Below, piece by piece: positions 1 to 7,643 of a stretch of 18,607 nt of DNA. The notes beneath the pieces were generated by a model. The model was not told the DNA's origin, ran no database searches, and saw only the letters and a list, made by a program, of their open reading frames with translations. Source of the DNA: JABCPO02 sp963546185 (GTDB taxonomy: Bacteria > Bacillota > Clostridia > TANB77 > CAG-508); the NCBI GenBank assembly GCA_963546185.1, contig CAUULU010000017.1, forward strand, positions 1-18,607. The letters are read 5' to 3'. The translations under genes were made by a program, and so were the position numbers. How positions within the stretch are numbered: position 1 is the first letter of the stretch; each line of letters opens with the position of its first letter.

Positions 1-3
1 AAA

Positions 4-351
4 ATGGCAAATTATAATGAAGGTTCTGACAATAGGTTATTTGATAAGAACATAAGAGAATTAATTGGTAAAATATTTTTTAAAAATGATGATGTAATAG
101 TCAATGATATAAATGAGGAAGATGGACTAGTTTTAAATAGAGGTCTTAAAAATTTAGAAAGACTAGAAAATGAATTTTATGGAGAAAATAGACATAAGAA
201 AAAAATAATTTTGCCACATAAAAGAGAAGTAGATTATTATACTGAGAATCTTTCAAAAAAGAAGGAAAAAGAAAAAGATTCTAATGGGAGTATAAATGCA
301 AATATAATAGACATGACAGTAGAAGATAAAGATATAGATATGGAAAAGTAA
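4..351 (+). CDS. Unrecognised charged protein, possibly the C-terminal part of a longer gene
   Basis: The reading frame is open from the first base of the window, so the ATG at position 4 may be internal and the true start may lie upstream; no ribosome binding site can be seen because only three bases precede it. The 115 visible residues are hydrophilic, with no membrane segment or signal peptide. The last third is very rich in Lys, Glu and Asp (KKKEKEKD near residue 85) and ends in an acidic tail. I recognise no family. It ends with TAA just before a strong intrinsic terminator, so it is the last gene of its transcription unit. Composition matches the neighbours, and nothing suggests transfer. 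Coding status is likely; function is unknown. Confidence 0.6.
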   Translation: MANYNEGSDNRLFDKNIRELIGKIFFKNDDVIVNDINEEDGLVLNRGLKNLERLENEFYGENRHKKKIILPHKREVDYYTENLSKKKEKEKDSNGSINANIIDMTVEDKDIDMEK

Positions 352-352
352 G

Positions 353-387
353 AAAAGATTGGGGAAAATAATCCCAATCTTTTTTTC
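353..387 (+). terminator. Intrinsic terminator
   Basis: An 11-bp perfect stem, AAAAGATTGGG (353-363) with CCCAATCTTTT (373-383), has a 9-base loop and runs into a T tract to 387. It lies two bases after the stop codon of the first gene. Confidence 0.9.
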
Positions 388-409
388 TTGAAAATTAATT
401 AAAAAATGA

Positions 410-438
410 TTGACAAATAAAAAAGATGAGAGTATAAT
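410..438 (+). promoter_or_regulatory. Consensus sigma-A promoter for the sortase-adhesin pair
   Basis: TTGACA (410-415), a 17-base spacer and TATAAT (433-438) form a perfect consensus. Transcription should start near 445, at the foot of a leader hairpin, and serve the sortase and adhesin genes. Confidence 0.88.
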
Positions 439-443
439 GCTGT

Positions 444-473
444 CACTTTGATAAAGTAACCTTTATTAAAGTG
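444..473 (+). promoter_or_regulatory. Leader hairpin at the expected transcript 5' end
   Basis: CACTTTGATAAAG (444-456) pairs with CTTTATTAAAGTG (461-473) over 13 bp, with one G-T wobble and a TAAC loop. It begins almost exactly at the predicted transcription start and stands 14 bases before the AGGAGG. It could protect the 5' end of the mRNA, or act as DNA as an operator just downstream of the -10 box. No T tract follows, so it is not a terminator. Confidence 0.6.
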
Positions 474-498
474 TTGGAGTTTCAGAAAGGAGGAACTA

Positions 499-1299
499 AT
501 TAACAAAAATAAGAAAATATTATATATATTAATAATATTATTATTTCTAGGTTATAGTTACAGTCAAAATAATTTTAAAGATATAATTCAAAAGAATGAT
601 TCAAATAAATTAATTCAAATAAATAATAAAAATCAAATAAAACATATAAGAGAAAATTACCCCAATATATATAAAAATAATGTAGATGAAACTTTTAAAG
701 AAATTGTTTTAAATGATTATAATATTCACTCATTAATTCCCCAAAACAAAATTCATTTTCTTAAAAATTCCCCAAATAAAGAGAAAAAGAGTAAAAATAT
801 AAATAACAGTAATAATATAATAGTTTTAAAAATGATTTCACACCAAATATATGTAGATGTAATAAATAATATAAGAGATAATATGTTAAAAATATATAGG
901 AATATTTTAAATGATGAGGTAATTAGAACACCTTGGTTTGTATATTTTGAAGATACTAAACAGTTACACAAAATATATGAAGGCACAACTCCAGAAACAT
1001 TAAATATTGGGATAGGACATTTTGAAGAAAGCCCAATAATTAATGGAAATGTTTCTTTAGCAGGACATAATAGAGGATATGATTCTAATCCATTTGAAAA
1101 ATTAAAGAATATAAAGAAGGGTTCTAAAGTGATTTATAAGGCTATGAACAAACTTTATAACTATGAAATTATTGAAAAGGAGAAGATAGAAGAAACTGAT
1201 TTTTCTAAAATAGAAAGAACAGGAAGTATTCTTACATTAATTACTTGCATAGAAAATGAAAGAAATCATAGGCTATGTGTTACTGCTAAAGAAATATAA
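499..1299 (+). CDS. Sortase family transpeptidase (class D-like), apparent ATT start
   Basis: Membrane-anchored cysteine transpeptidase expected to cut an LPxTG-type signal and attach the protein to the cell surface. The C-terminal catalytic domain shows the sortase hallmarks: GNVSLAGHNRG with catalytic His about residue 190, TLITC with catalytic Cys about 250, and NHRLCV with the Arg about 258; GTTPETLNIGIGHF is the usual strand before the His. The frame is open far upstream of the first ATG (832). An AGGAGG at 488-493 lies five bases before an ATT at 499. Starting there gives (M)NKNKKILYILIILLFLGY, a normal short basic tail and single membrane anchor, and a 266-residue protein, whereas an ATG start at 832 would remove the anchor. 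The Asn-rich stretch at residues 25-110 is unusually long. The likely substrate is the adhesin 61 bases downstream. Family is secure; the start is inferred. Confidence 0.83.
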   Translation: MNKNKKILYILIILLFLGYSYSQNNFKDIIQKNDSNKLIQINNKNQIKHIRENYPNIYKNNVDETFKEIVLNDYNIHSLIPQNKIHFLKNSPNKEKKSKNINNSNNIIVLKMISHQIYVDVINNIRDNMLKIYRNILNDEVIRTPWFVYFEDTKQLHKIYEGTTPETLNIGIGHFEESPIINGNVSLAGHNRGYDSNPFEKLKNIKKGSKVIYKAMNKLYNYEIIEKEKIEETDFSKIERTGSILTLITCIENERNHRLCVTAKEI

Positions 1300-1360
1300 T
1301 AATATAATTAAAAAACAAAAAGTAAAAAATAATAAAATAATATGAAAGTAAGGAATAGAT

Positions 1361-2597
1361 ATGAAAAATATGTTAAAAATACTACAATTTGTTATATTAA
1401 TAACAATAGTAGGAATAATAGTTTTAAAAAATATTAATTATGCAAATACAATAAAAACAAATGTTGAAGTAAAATATACAGCACCTATTTTAATGAAATA
1501 TGGGAAAATAAGGATAGATACACCAGTTGTAAAAGTTAATATTAATGGCAAAGAATATCCAGCATATTGTTTAGATGTTCATAAAATAGGAGCAGGAGAA
1601 AAAATTGATAGATATGATTTGGATATTAATAAGCAAATTGATAATAATTTGGTATATAGTATGATTGTTAATGGATATCCATATAAGACACTTGCAGAGC
1701 TTCGGAGCAAATACAGAAGCAGAGGCATTTACAGCTACAAAACAAGCAGTATATACAACAATATATGGAAGAGAGATAACAGATTATTCTGCAATAGATT
1801 CAGAAGAAGGAAGAAGAACATATGAAGTATATAAGAAGATAGTTGAAAATGGTAGAAAAAGTGAAAGCAAGTTTATGGAAGGAACATTAAAAATAAGAGA
1901 ACTTTCAGATTGGATACTAGTAGGAGAAAATAAGGATAAAATTAGAAAGAAAATAAAAGTAGAAGCAAATAAAAAAGGAAAAGTGAGTATTAGACTAGAA
2001 AGTAAAGTAAAAGATGTAAAAATAATAGGATTAGATAATAAGGAAAAAAATGAAATAAAAGCAAATGAAGAAATATATATAGAAGTAGATATAAGACAAA
2101 TAAAAGAAAATGGAAAATTAAAATTAAACTTAGAAGCAGATTTAGAAACTAATCCTATATATTTAGGAGAACCTGGAAATACAGTAAATCAGCCATATGC
2201 AGTTTCAGGAATAAAAGTTAAAGGCAAAACAAAAGCAAGTAAAGAATTTTATTATAAGAAAAATGAGACAAAGATAAGAGTTAAGAAGATAGATGGAAAA
2301 ACAAAAGAAGGATTAGATAATGTAGAATTTGAGTTACTTGATAAAGATAAGAAAATAATAAGAAAAGTAAAGACAGATAAAAATGGTAATATTATAGTAG
2401 AAGATATTTTAGAAGGAAAATATTATTTAAAAGAAGTAAAAGCTAAAAATGGATATATATTAGATAATAAGCTTATAGAGATAGATATAAAATATCAAGA
2501 AAATATAGATATAGAAATATCAAATAATAAGATAGAAGTAAAAGCAGAACCAAAACCTAAAAAAGTAGAAAGAATATTACCTGTAACAGGATATTAA
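1361..2597 (+). CDS. Surface adhesin: thioester domain, SpaA-like domain, LPVTG; needs +1 recoding
   Basis: Predicted wall-linked adhesin and likely substrate of the sortase upstream. Read with a +1 shift at 1703 it has 411 residues: an N-terminal hydrophobic export segment (about 5-28), a thioester-type domain with Cys70 in YPAYCLD and Gln128 in TATKQAVYTTIYG, a middle beta-rich region, a SpaA/Cna-B-like domain (about 304-378, opening KIRVKKIDG and ending near ENGY-like KNGYILDNK), and LPVTG at 406-410. Frame zero runs 154 codons to a TGA at 1823; the downstream frame carries the rest. The shift falls between the Cys and the Gln expected to form the thioester, so only the recoded product could form that bond. 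A second oddity is that the protein stops one residue after LPVTG; a hydrophobic stretch, ILKILLSILILVIV, follows only in the -1 frame. Domain calls are from pattern recognition. Confidence 0.82.
1703..1706 (+). other. Recoding site 1: CTT-C-GGA in the adhesin
   Basis: Frame zero reads GAG CTT CGG AGC; skipping C1703 gives GAG CTT GGA GCA (E-L-G-A) and restores the thioester domain. Frame zero ends at a TGA at 1823-1825. Confidence 0.8.
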
Positions 2598-2599
2598 AA

Positions 2600-2633
2600 A
2601 TACTATTATCAATATTAATATTGGTAATAGTAT
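2600..2633 (+). terminator. Hairpin between convergent genes
   Basis: A dyad of 17-base arms, starting ATACTATTATC and ending GGTAATAGTAT, is complementary apart from one wobble and has almost no loop. It lies between the adhesin stop and the convergent minus-strand stop at 2664. No clean T tract follows on either strand, so its role as a terminator is probable but not certain. Confidence 0.5.
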
Positions 2634-2663
2634 AAGATTGATTAATTATTTATTAATTTAATT

Positions 2664-3771
2664 TTAATATTCTTTACTAAAGCTATCTTTTATAAATGCT
2701 CTTAGTTTAGTAAATGCTGATACTAAAGTGTTTTTGTAGCGTATAATTGTTGCAATTAATGAATTATCAAAAGGATCTAATTCATTGTTATTAACAACAG
2801 CTAAATAATTAGAAGTTTCAGATTTTTCTTTTTCCACTTCAAGAGCTAAAAGATTTTGATTAGCAAGTTTTCTTAAAGAAGATAAAACATTTTCTTTTGT
2901 ATAATATTTAGCAGTAACCTTTTCAGTTTCAACCGTAGTATCAACTACTTTAGCAGTTTCTATATTTGTTGAATCATCAATAGAATCTATTAAATTTTGT
3001 ACTAAAGATACTTGTGCTTCTTTAAATAACTTAGCATATGGTTTACTTGCATGAAAATATAATACAGAAGATGTAAGAGATGCTTTTTTGATAGGTTCTT
3101 CAATAATATCTAATATATTATCAGTATCAAATGAATCATCAACTATTTCAGCACTTACAAAAGCATCATTAGCTTCAGTTCTTATATCTAAATTAGTCAT
3201 AAAAATTTTATCATAATTTGAATCTAAAGTATCATTAAGTTCAGCTTCAAAATTAAAAACATTATTTTCAATACTTTGTTCTAATTCAGATTTTTTTAAA
3301 TCTTCTAATTCATCAGCAAATTTACTTAAATTAGCTGAAAGAATAACTCTTCCGATTTTGATCTAAAACAAATTCATTTGCTTGTTCTTGGTTATTTGTA
3401 AAATTTTGATTTAGATTATATTCTAATAGGAAGTCAGTATTAAAAAATGGAGTTTCAAGTGGAGAAGATGTATCTTCTACAAATAAAGAAGGAGGACATA
3501 CTGAGAATGAATAATTCATATTTGAATTATTATCCCAATTATTTAATTCATTTCTAAAAGCAAATTCAATATTATATGCATCAGATGGGATTGATATTGT
3601 AGCAACAAAACCATCTATAGTTGATTTCATAGGTACTTCATTAGTATTAGTCCAGTTATTTAAACCGTAATGAACAAACACTCTTTTAGAATGTTTTAAC
3701 TCACCATTATATGTTAATGTAATATTATCATTTGCAATTATTTCCTTCTTATCTATTCTTATTGCGTCCAT
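2664..3771 (-). CDS. CBM25-like starch-binding module protein; needs +1 recoding
   Basis: Read with a +1 shift at 3354 this is one protein of 368 residues. The first 95 or so resemble a CBM25/CBM53 starch-binding module: ITLTYNGELKHSKRVFVHYG, then LNNW, MKSTIDGFVATISIP, IEFAFRN, NNWDNNSNMNYSF, with the aromatic residues typical of glucan contact. The rest is acidic, helical and of no family I know, with Glu/Lys-rich stretches that could coil. There is no signal peptide or membrane segment, so it may act in the cytoplasm, perhaps on glycogen. Frame zero stops at 3331 after 146 residues; the downstream frame is open across the site and down to 2664. A GGAG lies seven bases before the ATG, and a TATAAT near 3811 on the minus strand could be its -10 box. 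The domain call is fair; the biological role is inferred. Confidence 0.75.
3351..3354 (-). other. Recoding site 2: AAT-C-GGA in the CBM25-like gene
   Basis: On the minus strand, frame zero reads CAA AAT CGG AAG and ends 24 bases after the CGGA at a TAA (3331). Skipping the C at 3354 gives CAA AAT GGA AGA (Q-N-G-R) and joins the long downstream frame. Confidence 0.72.
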
Positions 3772-3936
3772 AAATTTACTCCAATCTTTAATTCATATAT
3801 ACCATTATTATACTATTAAAATTATGATATATACATTAAAAGAATGTTAAATTTTAACTTTTTTTGTTACGAAAATGCAACAATTAAGTAGATTGATTAA
3901 TAGTTTTAGAATAAGAAAGAAAGGTATTTAAAATAC

Positions 3937-3965
3937 TTGAAGTTCTTAGATATATAGTATATATT
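3937..3965 (+). promoter_or_regulatory. Probable recA promoter
   Basis: TTGAAG (3937-3942), a 17-base spacer and TATATT (3960-3965). The transcript would have a leader of about 125 bases before recA. Confidence 0.55.
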
Positions 3966-3998
3966 TTAAATGTGATTAAGTAAAACAGAAGAGAAAAT

Positions 3999-4058
3999 TA
4001 AGCCTATTAATTATAATGTTGTTGTTAATTATTATATTACTAATAATATATAGGCTTA
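3999..4058 (+). promoter_or_regulatory. Long-loop dyad in the recA leader
   Basis: TAAGCCTAT (3999-4007) is exactly complementary to ATAGGCTTA (4050-4058), with weaker AT pairing just inside. It is followed by TTTC rather than a T run. Within the predicted recA leader it could be an RNA structure that controls translation or mRNA life; I know no family for it. Confidence 0.4.
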
Positions 4059-4098
4059 TTTCAGACAATAAAAACAAATAAAACTAGAGGAGATATTA

Positions 4099-5203
4099 AT
4101 GGCAAAAGACAAAAAAAAGAAAAAAGATATAATAGTGCTTGATAAAGCAGATATAGAAGGAAGAAAAAAAGCTTTACAAAAAGCAATGTTAGATATAGAA
4201 GAAGAATATGGTAAAGGTTCTATAATGAGACTAGGAGAATATAAGACAGAAGATATAGAAGTAATACCAACAGGAGCATTAGCACTTGATGTTGCATTAG
4301 GTGTAGGTGGAATACCACGCCGGAAGAATTATAGAAATATATGGACCAGAAAGTTCAGGTAAAACTACATTAACTCTTCATATTGTTGCAGAAGTACAAA
4401 AAATGGGAGGAGAAGCAGCATTTATAGATGCAGAACATGCACTTGACCCAATATATGCTAAAAAACTAGGTGTTGATATTGAAAGATTAATAGTTTCACA
4501 ACCAGATAATGGAGAAGAAGCATTAGAAATAACAGAAAAACTTATAAGAAGTTCAGCAGTTGATTTAGTAGTAGTAGACTCTGTTGCAGCATTAGTACCA
4601 AAAGCAGAAATAGAAGGAAATATGGGAGATAGTCATATGGCACTTCAAGCAAGACTTATGAGCCAAGCTTTAAGAAAAATAGCAGGACAAATGAACAAGA
4701 CAAATACAACTGTTATATTTATAAATCAAATAAGAGAAAAAGTGGGAGTTCTTTATGGTTCACCAGAAGTTACACCAGGAGGGAGAGCACTTAAATTTTA
4801 TTCATCTGTAAGAATAGATATAAGAAAAGCAGATAAAATTTTAGAAAGTGGTGTAATGGTTGGTAATAAGACAAAGGTAAAAATAGTTAAGAATAAAGTT
4901 GCAGCACCATTTAAAGAAGTTATGCTTACAATGAGATATGGTAAAGGTCTTGATACAGAAGGAGATATTATAAACCTTGCAATAGATTTTGGTGTTGTAG
5001 AAAAAGCAGGATCATGGTTTAGCTATAATGGTGAAAGAATAGGACAAGGTAGAGATAAAGTAAGAGAATATATGGAATCAAATCCAGATAAGAAAGAAGA
5101 AATAGAAGAAAAAGTTAAACAAATGGCAAGAGAAAATACATCATATGGAATGATGGAAGATGATGACGATGATTCAGTTGATACAGATACAACAGAAGAA
5201 TAA
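4099..5203 (+). CDS. recA: Recombinase RecA; needs +1 recoding
   Basis: Strand-exchange ATPase of homologous recombination and SOS signalling. With a +1 shift at 4321 it has 367 residues, close to the usual 340-360. Frame zero covers the N-terminal helix and the core start (EEEYGKGSIMRLGE, IPTGALALDVALG) as far as GGIPR. The shifted frame carries GRIIEIYGPESSGKTTL with the Walker A motif at 82-89, EAAFIDAEHALDP, Walker B-like VDLVVVDSVAALVP, loop L1/L2 regions including NQIREKVG, and an acidic tail, DDDDDSVDTDTTEE. Both parts are intact; only the single C separates them. Frame zero alone would stop at 4362 and give an 87-residue fragment without any ATP site. An AGAGGAG stands seven bases before the ATG. 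A promoter at 3937 serves it, and recX follows. No other recA is visible in the window. Confidence 0.95.
4321..4324 (+). other. Recoding site 3: CGC-C-GGA in recA
   Basis: Frame zero reads CCA CGC CGG AAG and ends at a stop at 4360-4362. Skipping C4321 gives CCA CGC GGA AGA, the conserved P-R-G-R just before the Walker A strand. Confidence 0.88.
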
Positions 5204-5214
5204 TAGATAAAAAA

Positions 5215-5243
5215 TTGTTAATGTGTTAGAAAGTGTGTATAAT
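5215..5243 (+). promoter_or_regulatory. Probable recX promoter
   Basis: TTGTTA (5215-5220), a 17-base spacer and TATAAT (5238-5243). It is embedded in the dyad at 5221-5266, so the two may compete or the dyad may be an operator. Confidence 0.5.
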
Positions 5244-5266
5244 ATGTTTATAACTTTCTAACACAT
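5221..5266 (+). terminator. 14-bp dyad after recA (terminator or operator)
   Basis: ATGTGTTAGAAAGT (5221-5234) is perfectly complementary to ACTTTCTAACACAT (5253-5266), with an 18-base loop containing TATAAT. ATTTTAAT follows, a weak T tract. A related half-site, ATGTGTTAAAATTGTG, occurs at about 5284. It may end recA transcripts, but the overlap with a promoter also suggests protein binding. Confidence 0.5.
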
Positions 5267-5370
5267 ATTTTAATATCTTAAATATGTGTTAAAATTGTGT
5301 TTAGAAATATTTTTAATTTAAAAGTTAATATATAATATTAATATAGTAAAAGTAAGAGAAGAGAAAAAAG

Positions 5371-5868
5371 ATGATTGATTGGAAAGAAGAAGAAAGATTT
5401 GATAAATACAAAACAAGAGTATTTAAATTTGTACTATATAAGCCAAGAACTGAAAAAGAGGTATATTATAAGTTTAAAAATTTTGAGGATTCAGAACTAT
5501 ATTTAGAAAGAGTTATAGGAATTTTAAAAGAACTTAAATATATTGATGATAAGAGATATGCAGAAATGTATATAGAAGATAGTTTAAATATTAAAAGATT
5601 ATCAAGATTTGAAATTAAAAATAAGCTTAGAGAAAAAGGAGTAAATACTCAAGATATTTATGATGCATTTCAAAAATTTGAAGATGAATTAAGAAGTAAA
5701 GAAATAGAAAATGCAATTAATATTTTGAAAAAGAAGGATTATATATATTTAGAAGATGAAAAGAAGAGAAAAGTAGAAAATTACTTATATAGAAAAGGTT
5801 ATACACATGAAAGTATTTCTTTAGGGAAAGAAGAAGTAAAATATCTACATGAAAAAGGTGAATTATAA
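5371..5868 (+). CDS. recX: Regulatory protein RecX
   Basis: Small all-helical modulator that binds RecA filaments. The 165 residues show the RecX three-helix repeats: FKFVLYKPRTEKEVYYKF at the start of the first repeat, LKELKYIDDKRYAEMYIED with the conserved Y-I-D-D-x-R-Y-A signature (about 56-68), LSRFEIKNKLREKGV in the second, and KGYTHESI near the C terminus. Length is normal for Firmicutes. Its place directly after recA supports the call. The start at 5371 is preceded by AAGAGAAGAGA, a purine-rich but weak Shine-Dalgarno. The stop overlaps the start of scpA (TAATG), so the two are translationally coupled. No CGG codon occurs in it. Confidence 0.88.
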   Translation: MIDWKEEERFDKYKTRVFKFVLYKPRTEKEVYYKFKNFEDSELYLERVIGILKELKYIDDKRYAEMYIEDSLNIKRLSRFEIKNKLREKGVNTQDIYDAFQKFEDELRSKEIENAINILKKKDYIYLEDEKKRKVENYLYRKGYTHESISLGKEEVKYLHEKGEL

Positions 5869-6689
5869 TGCAAGAAAGAGATAAAGAAACAGAAAAAGAT
5901 AATAAATATGAAAATTATATTAGTAAATATAATAGGGAAAATAAGAAAACAGAAATTTCAAAATATAATATAAAAATAGAAGATTTTGAAGGACCTTTAG
6001 ACTTATTATGTTTTTTAGTTAAGAAAAATAAGATGAATATTGATGATATAAATATATATAAGATAATTGAAGATTATTTAGAATATATTTATATAATGGA
6101 AAGTTTAAATTTAGAAATAGCAACAGAATTTATAACAATGGCATCAATGCTTATATATTTAAAATCTAAAAAAATATTACCAAAAGCATCTGAAGAACAA
6201 GAAGATGATGAAATTAGTGAAGAAGCATTAAAGGAAAAGATTATAAAATATAAGAAGTATAAAGAAGCAAGTAAAATACTAGAACAAAGATATGAAAAAT
6301 ATAATTATAGAGTAAATAAAAAAAGAGAAGAATTGAAATTAGAAGCAAAAGAATTTGAGGGATTATATACACCATATACATTAACAAGAAGTTATAAGCT
6401 TCAAATACTTAAATTTCAGATGAAAGAAAATGTAAATAAAGATAATATAGATAGATTAGTTATAAAAGAAAAAGTTAGTGTAAAAGATAAGATAAAAGAA
6501 ATGTTTACACTTTTAAGTAAAATTCCAAAATTCATATTTAATACAATGTTTTTAAATAAGAATAAGAGTAAAGATGAAATAATATCAGCATTTTTAGGTA
6601 TATTAGAAATGGCTAAAAAAAATGAAATAAAGATAAAACAAGAAAATATATTTAGTGATATTTTAGTTGAAAAAAGTAATGAAAAATAA
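5868..6689 (+). CDS. scpA: Segregation and condensation protein A
   Basis: Kleisin subunit that bridges SMC heads with ScpB in the bacterial condensin. The 273-residue protein carries the N-terminal kleisin signature IEDFEGPLDLLCFLVKKNKM (about 37-56), then DDINIYKIIEDYLEYI, the hydrophobic helix LEIATEFITMASMLIYLKSKKILP (split by charge), a Glu/Lys-rich linker that would coil, and a C-terminal winged-helix part ending SAFLGILEMAKKNEIKIKQENIFSDI. About 36 hydrophilic residues precede the domain, longer than in most ScpA. The start overlaps the recX stop (TAATG). scpB is not in the window; the following gene is an M50 protease, an association seen often in Firmicutes. Confidence 0.9.
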   Translation: MQERDKETEKDNKYENYISKYNRENKKTEISKYNIKIEDFEGPLDLLCFLVKKNKMNIDDINIYKIIEDYLEYIYIMESLNLEIATEFITMASMLIYLKSKKILPKASEEQEDDEISEEALKEKIIKYKKYKEASKILEQRYEKYNYRVNKKREELKLEAKEFEGLYTPYTLTRSYKLQILKFQMKENVNKDNIDRLVIKEKVSVKDKIKEMFTLLSKIPKFIFNTMFLNKNKSKDEIISAFLGILEMAKKNEIKIKQENIFSDILVEKSNEK

Positions 6690-6783
6690 AAAAATATATA
6701 TGTATAAATAACAAATTAAATATGATATAATTATTATATATGTTAGAAAAGACATATTAATTATATTAATATAGGAGATAGAT

Positions 6784-7506
6784 ATGAAAGAAAAAGCTAT
6801 GGAATTTATAAAAGGATTAACAGCAAAACAAATCATATTAGGTATTGCATTAGCGGCAGTAATAATATATGTAATGAGATTAAATTCATTTAACTATATA
6901 TTATATACATTACCAGCACTTATAATAGCAATAACAGTACATGAATTTGCACATGCGTTAATAGCAAGAAAATATGGAGATGATACGGCAAAAGATAGAA
7001 TAACATTAAATCCATTTAAACATATAGACTGGGTAGGATTATTATCACTATTCATATGTGGAATAGGATGGGGAAAACCAGTAGAAGTAGATCCTAATAA
7101 TTTTAAAAAGAAAAATATTCCAGTAGAAAGAATAGAAGCAATAGTAGCATTAGCAGGACCAGTTGCAAACTTTGTGGCAGCTATAATACTTATGGTAGTT
7201 ATGAGATTATTCCTTAGTATTGGAATAATAGGACTTCTTAAGAATTATGTATTATTTGAAATTTTAAGAATTGCAATTATTATAAACATTGGTATGGGAG
7301 TATTTAACTTAATACCAATACCACCACTAGATGGATATAAGATTGTAAAACCATTTATAGGAAAAGAAATTATAAATATGGTAGAAAAATATGAAACTAT
7401 AATAACTACAACATTTATAGTATATATCTTAATATCAAATGGAACATTTATGACAGGAATAATATATAATATATATCACTTACTTGGAAAATTAGTAATG
7501 CTATAA
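6784..7506 (+). CDS. Site-2 protease family (M50) membrane metalloprotease
   Basis: Integral-membrane zinc protease of the short YwhC-like M50 group, expected to act inside the bilayer. The zinc site is HEFAH at 53-57 in the second hydrophobic segment; the third zinc ligand lies in NLIPIPPLDG at 175-184. Four or more hydrophobic segments are visible (about 15-30, 38-60, 118-145, 155-180, 205-225). FKHIDWVGLL and WGKPV, typical of this subgroup, lie between the two motifs. The 240-residue length is normal. An AGGAGA lies seven bases before the ATG, and a clear terminator follows the stop. The substrate cannot be told from sequence. It lies 94 bases after scpA and is probably cotranscribed with it. 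Confidence 0.88.
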   Translation: MKEKAMEFIKGLTAKQIILGIALAAVIIYVMRLNSFNYILYTLPALIIAITVHEFAHALIARKYGDDTAKDRITLNPFKHIDWVGLLSLFICGIGWGKPVEVDPNNFKKKNIPVERIEAIVALAGPVANFVAAIILMVVMRLFLSIGIIGLLKNYVLFEILRIAIIINIGMGVFNLIPIPPLDGYKIVKPFIGKEIINMVEKYETIITTTFIVYILISNGTFMTGIIYNIYHLLGKLVML

Positions 7507-7511
7507 TATTT

Positions 7512-7552
7512 AAAAAGATAGGAACAAACAATATATGTTCTTATCTTTTTTT
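7512..7552 (+). terminator. Intrinsic terminator after the M50 protease gene
   Basis: The stem AAAAGATAGGAACA pairs with TGTTCTTATCTTTT (one G-T wobble) around a loop of about nine bases, then runs through T7 to 7552. Confidence 0.9.
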
Positions 7553-7584
7553 ATATATAAATAGGAAACATAAAAAGTTACAAT

Positions 7585-7613
7585 TTGACTTTTACACTAG
7601 AAGGGAGTATAAT
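7585..7613 (+). promoter_or_regulatory. Promoter of the small gene
   Basis: TTGACT (7585-7590), a 17-base spacer and TATAAT (7608-7613), about 30 bases before the start codon at 7644. Confidence 0.82.
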
Positions 7614-7643
7614 ATAGTTGTAATAATGGTAAGGAGAAAAGAG

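Larger units (their letters stand above)
3772..4098. other. Divergent intergenic region upstream of recA
   Basis: These 327 bases hold the upstream regions of the minus-strand CBM25-like gene (left side) and of recA (right side). I see a recA promoter at 3937-3965 and a leader dyad at 3999-4058. I looked for a Gram-positive LexA box (GAAC-N4-GTTC type) and found none. An 18-codon ATG frame at 3874 lacks a ribosome binding site and is not called. Confidence 0.6.

Noticed and set aside
3874..3930. Short frame of 18 codons upstream of recA as a leader peptide
   Set aside because: No ribosome binding site, and it lies upstream of the probable recA promoter.
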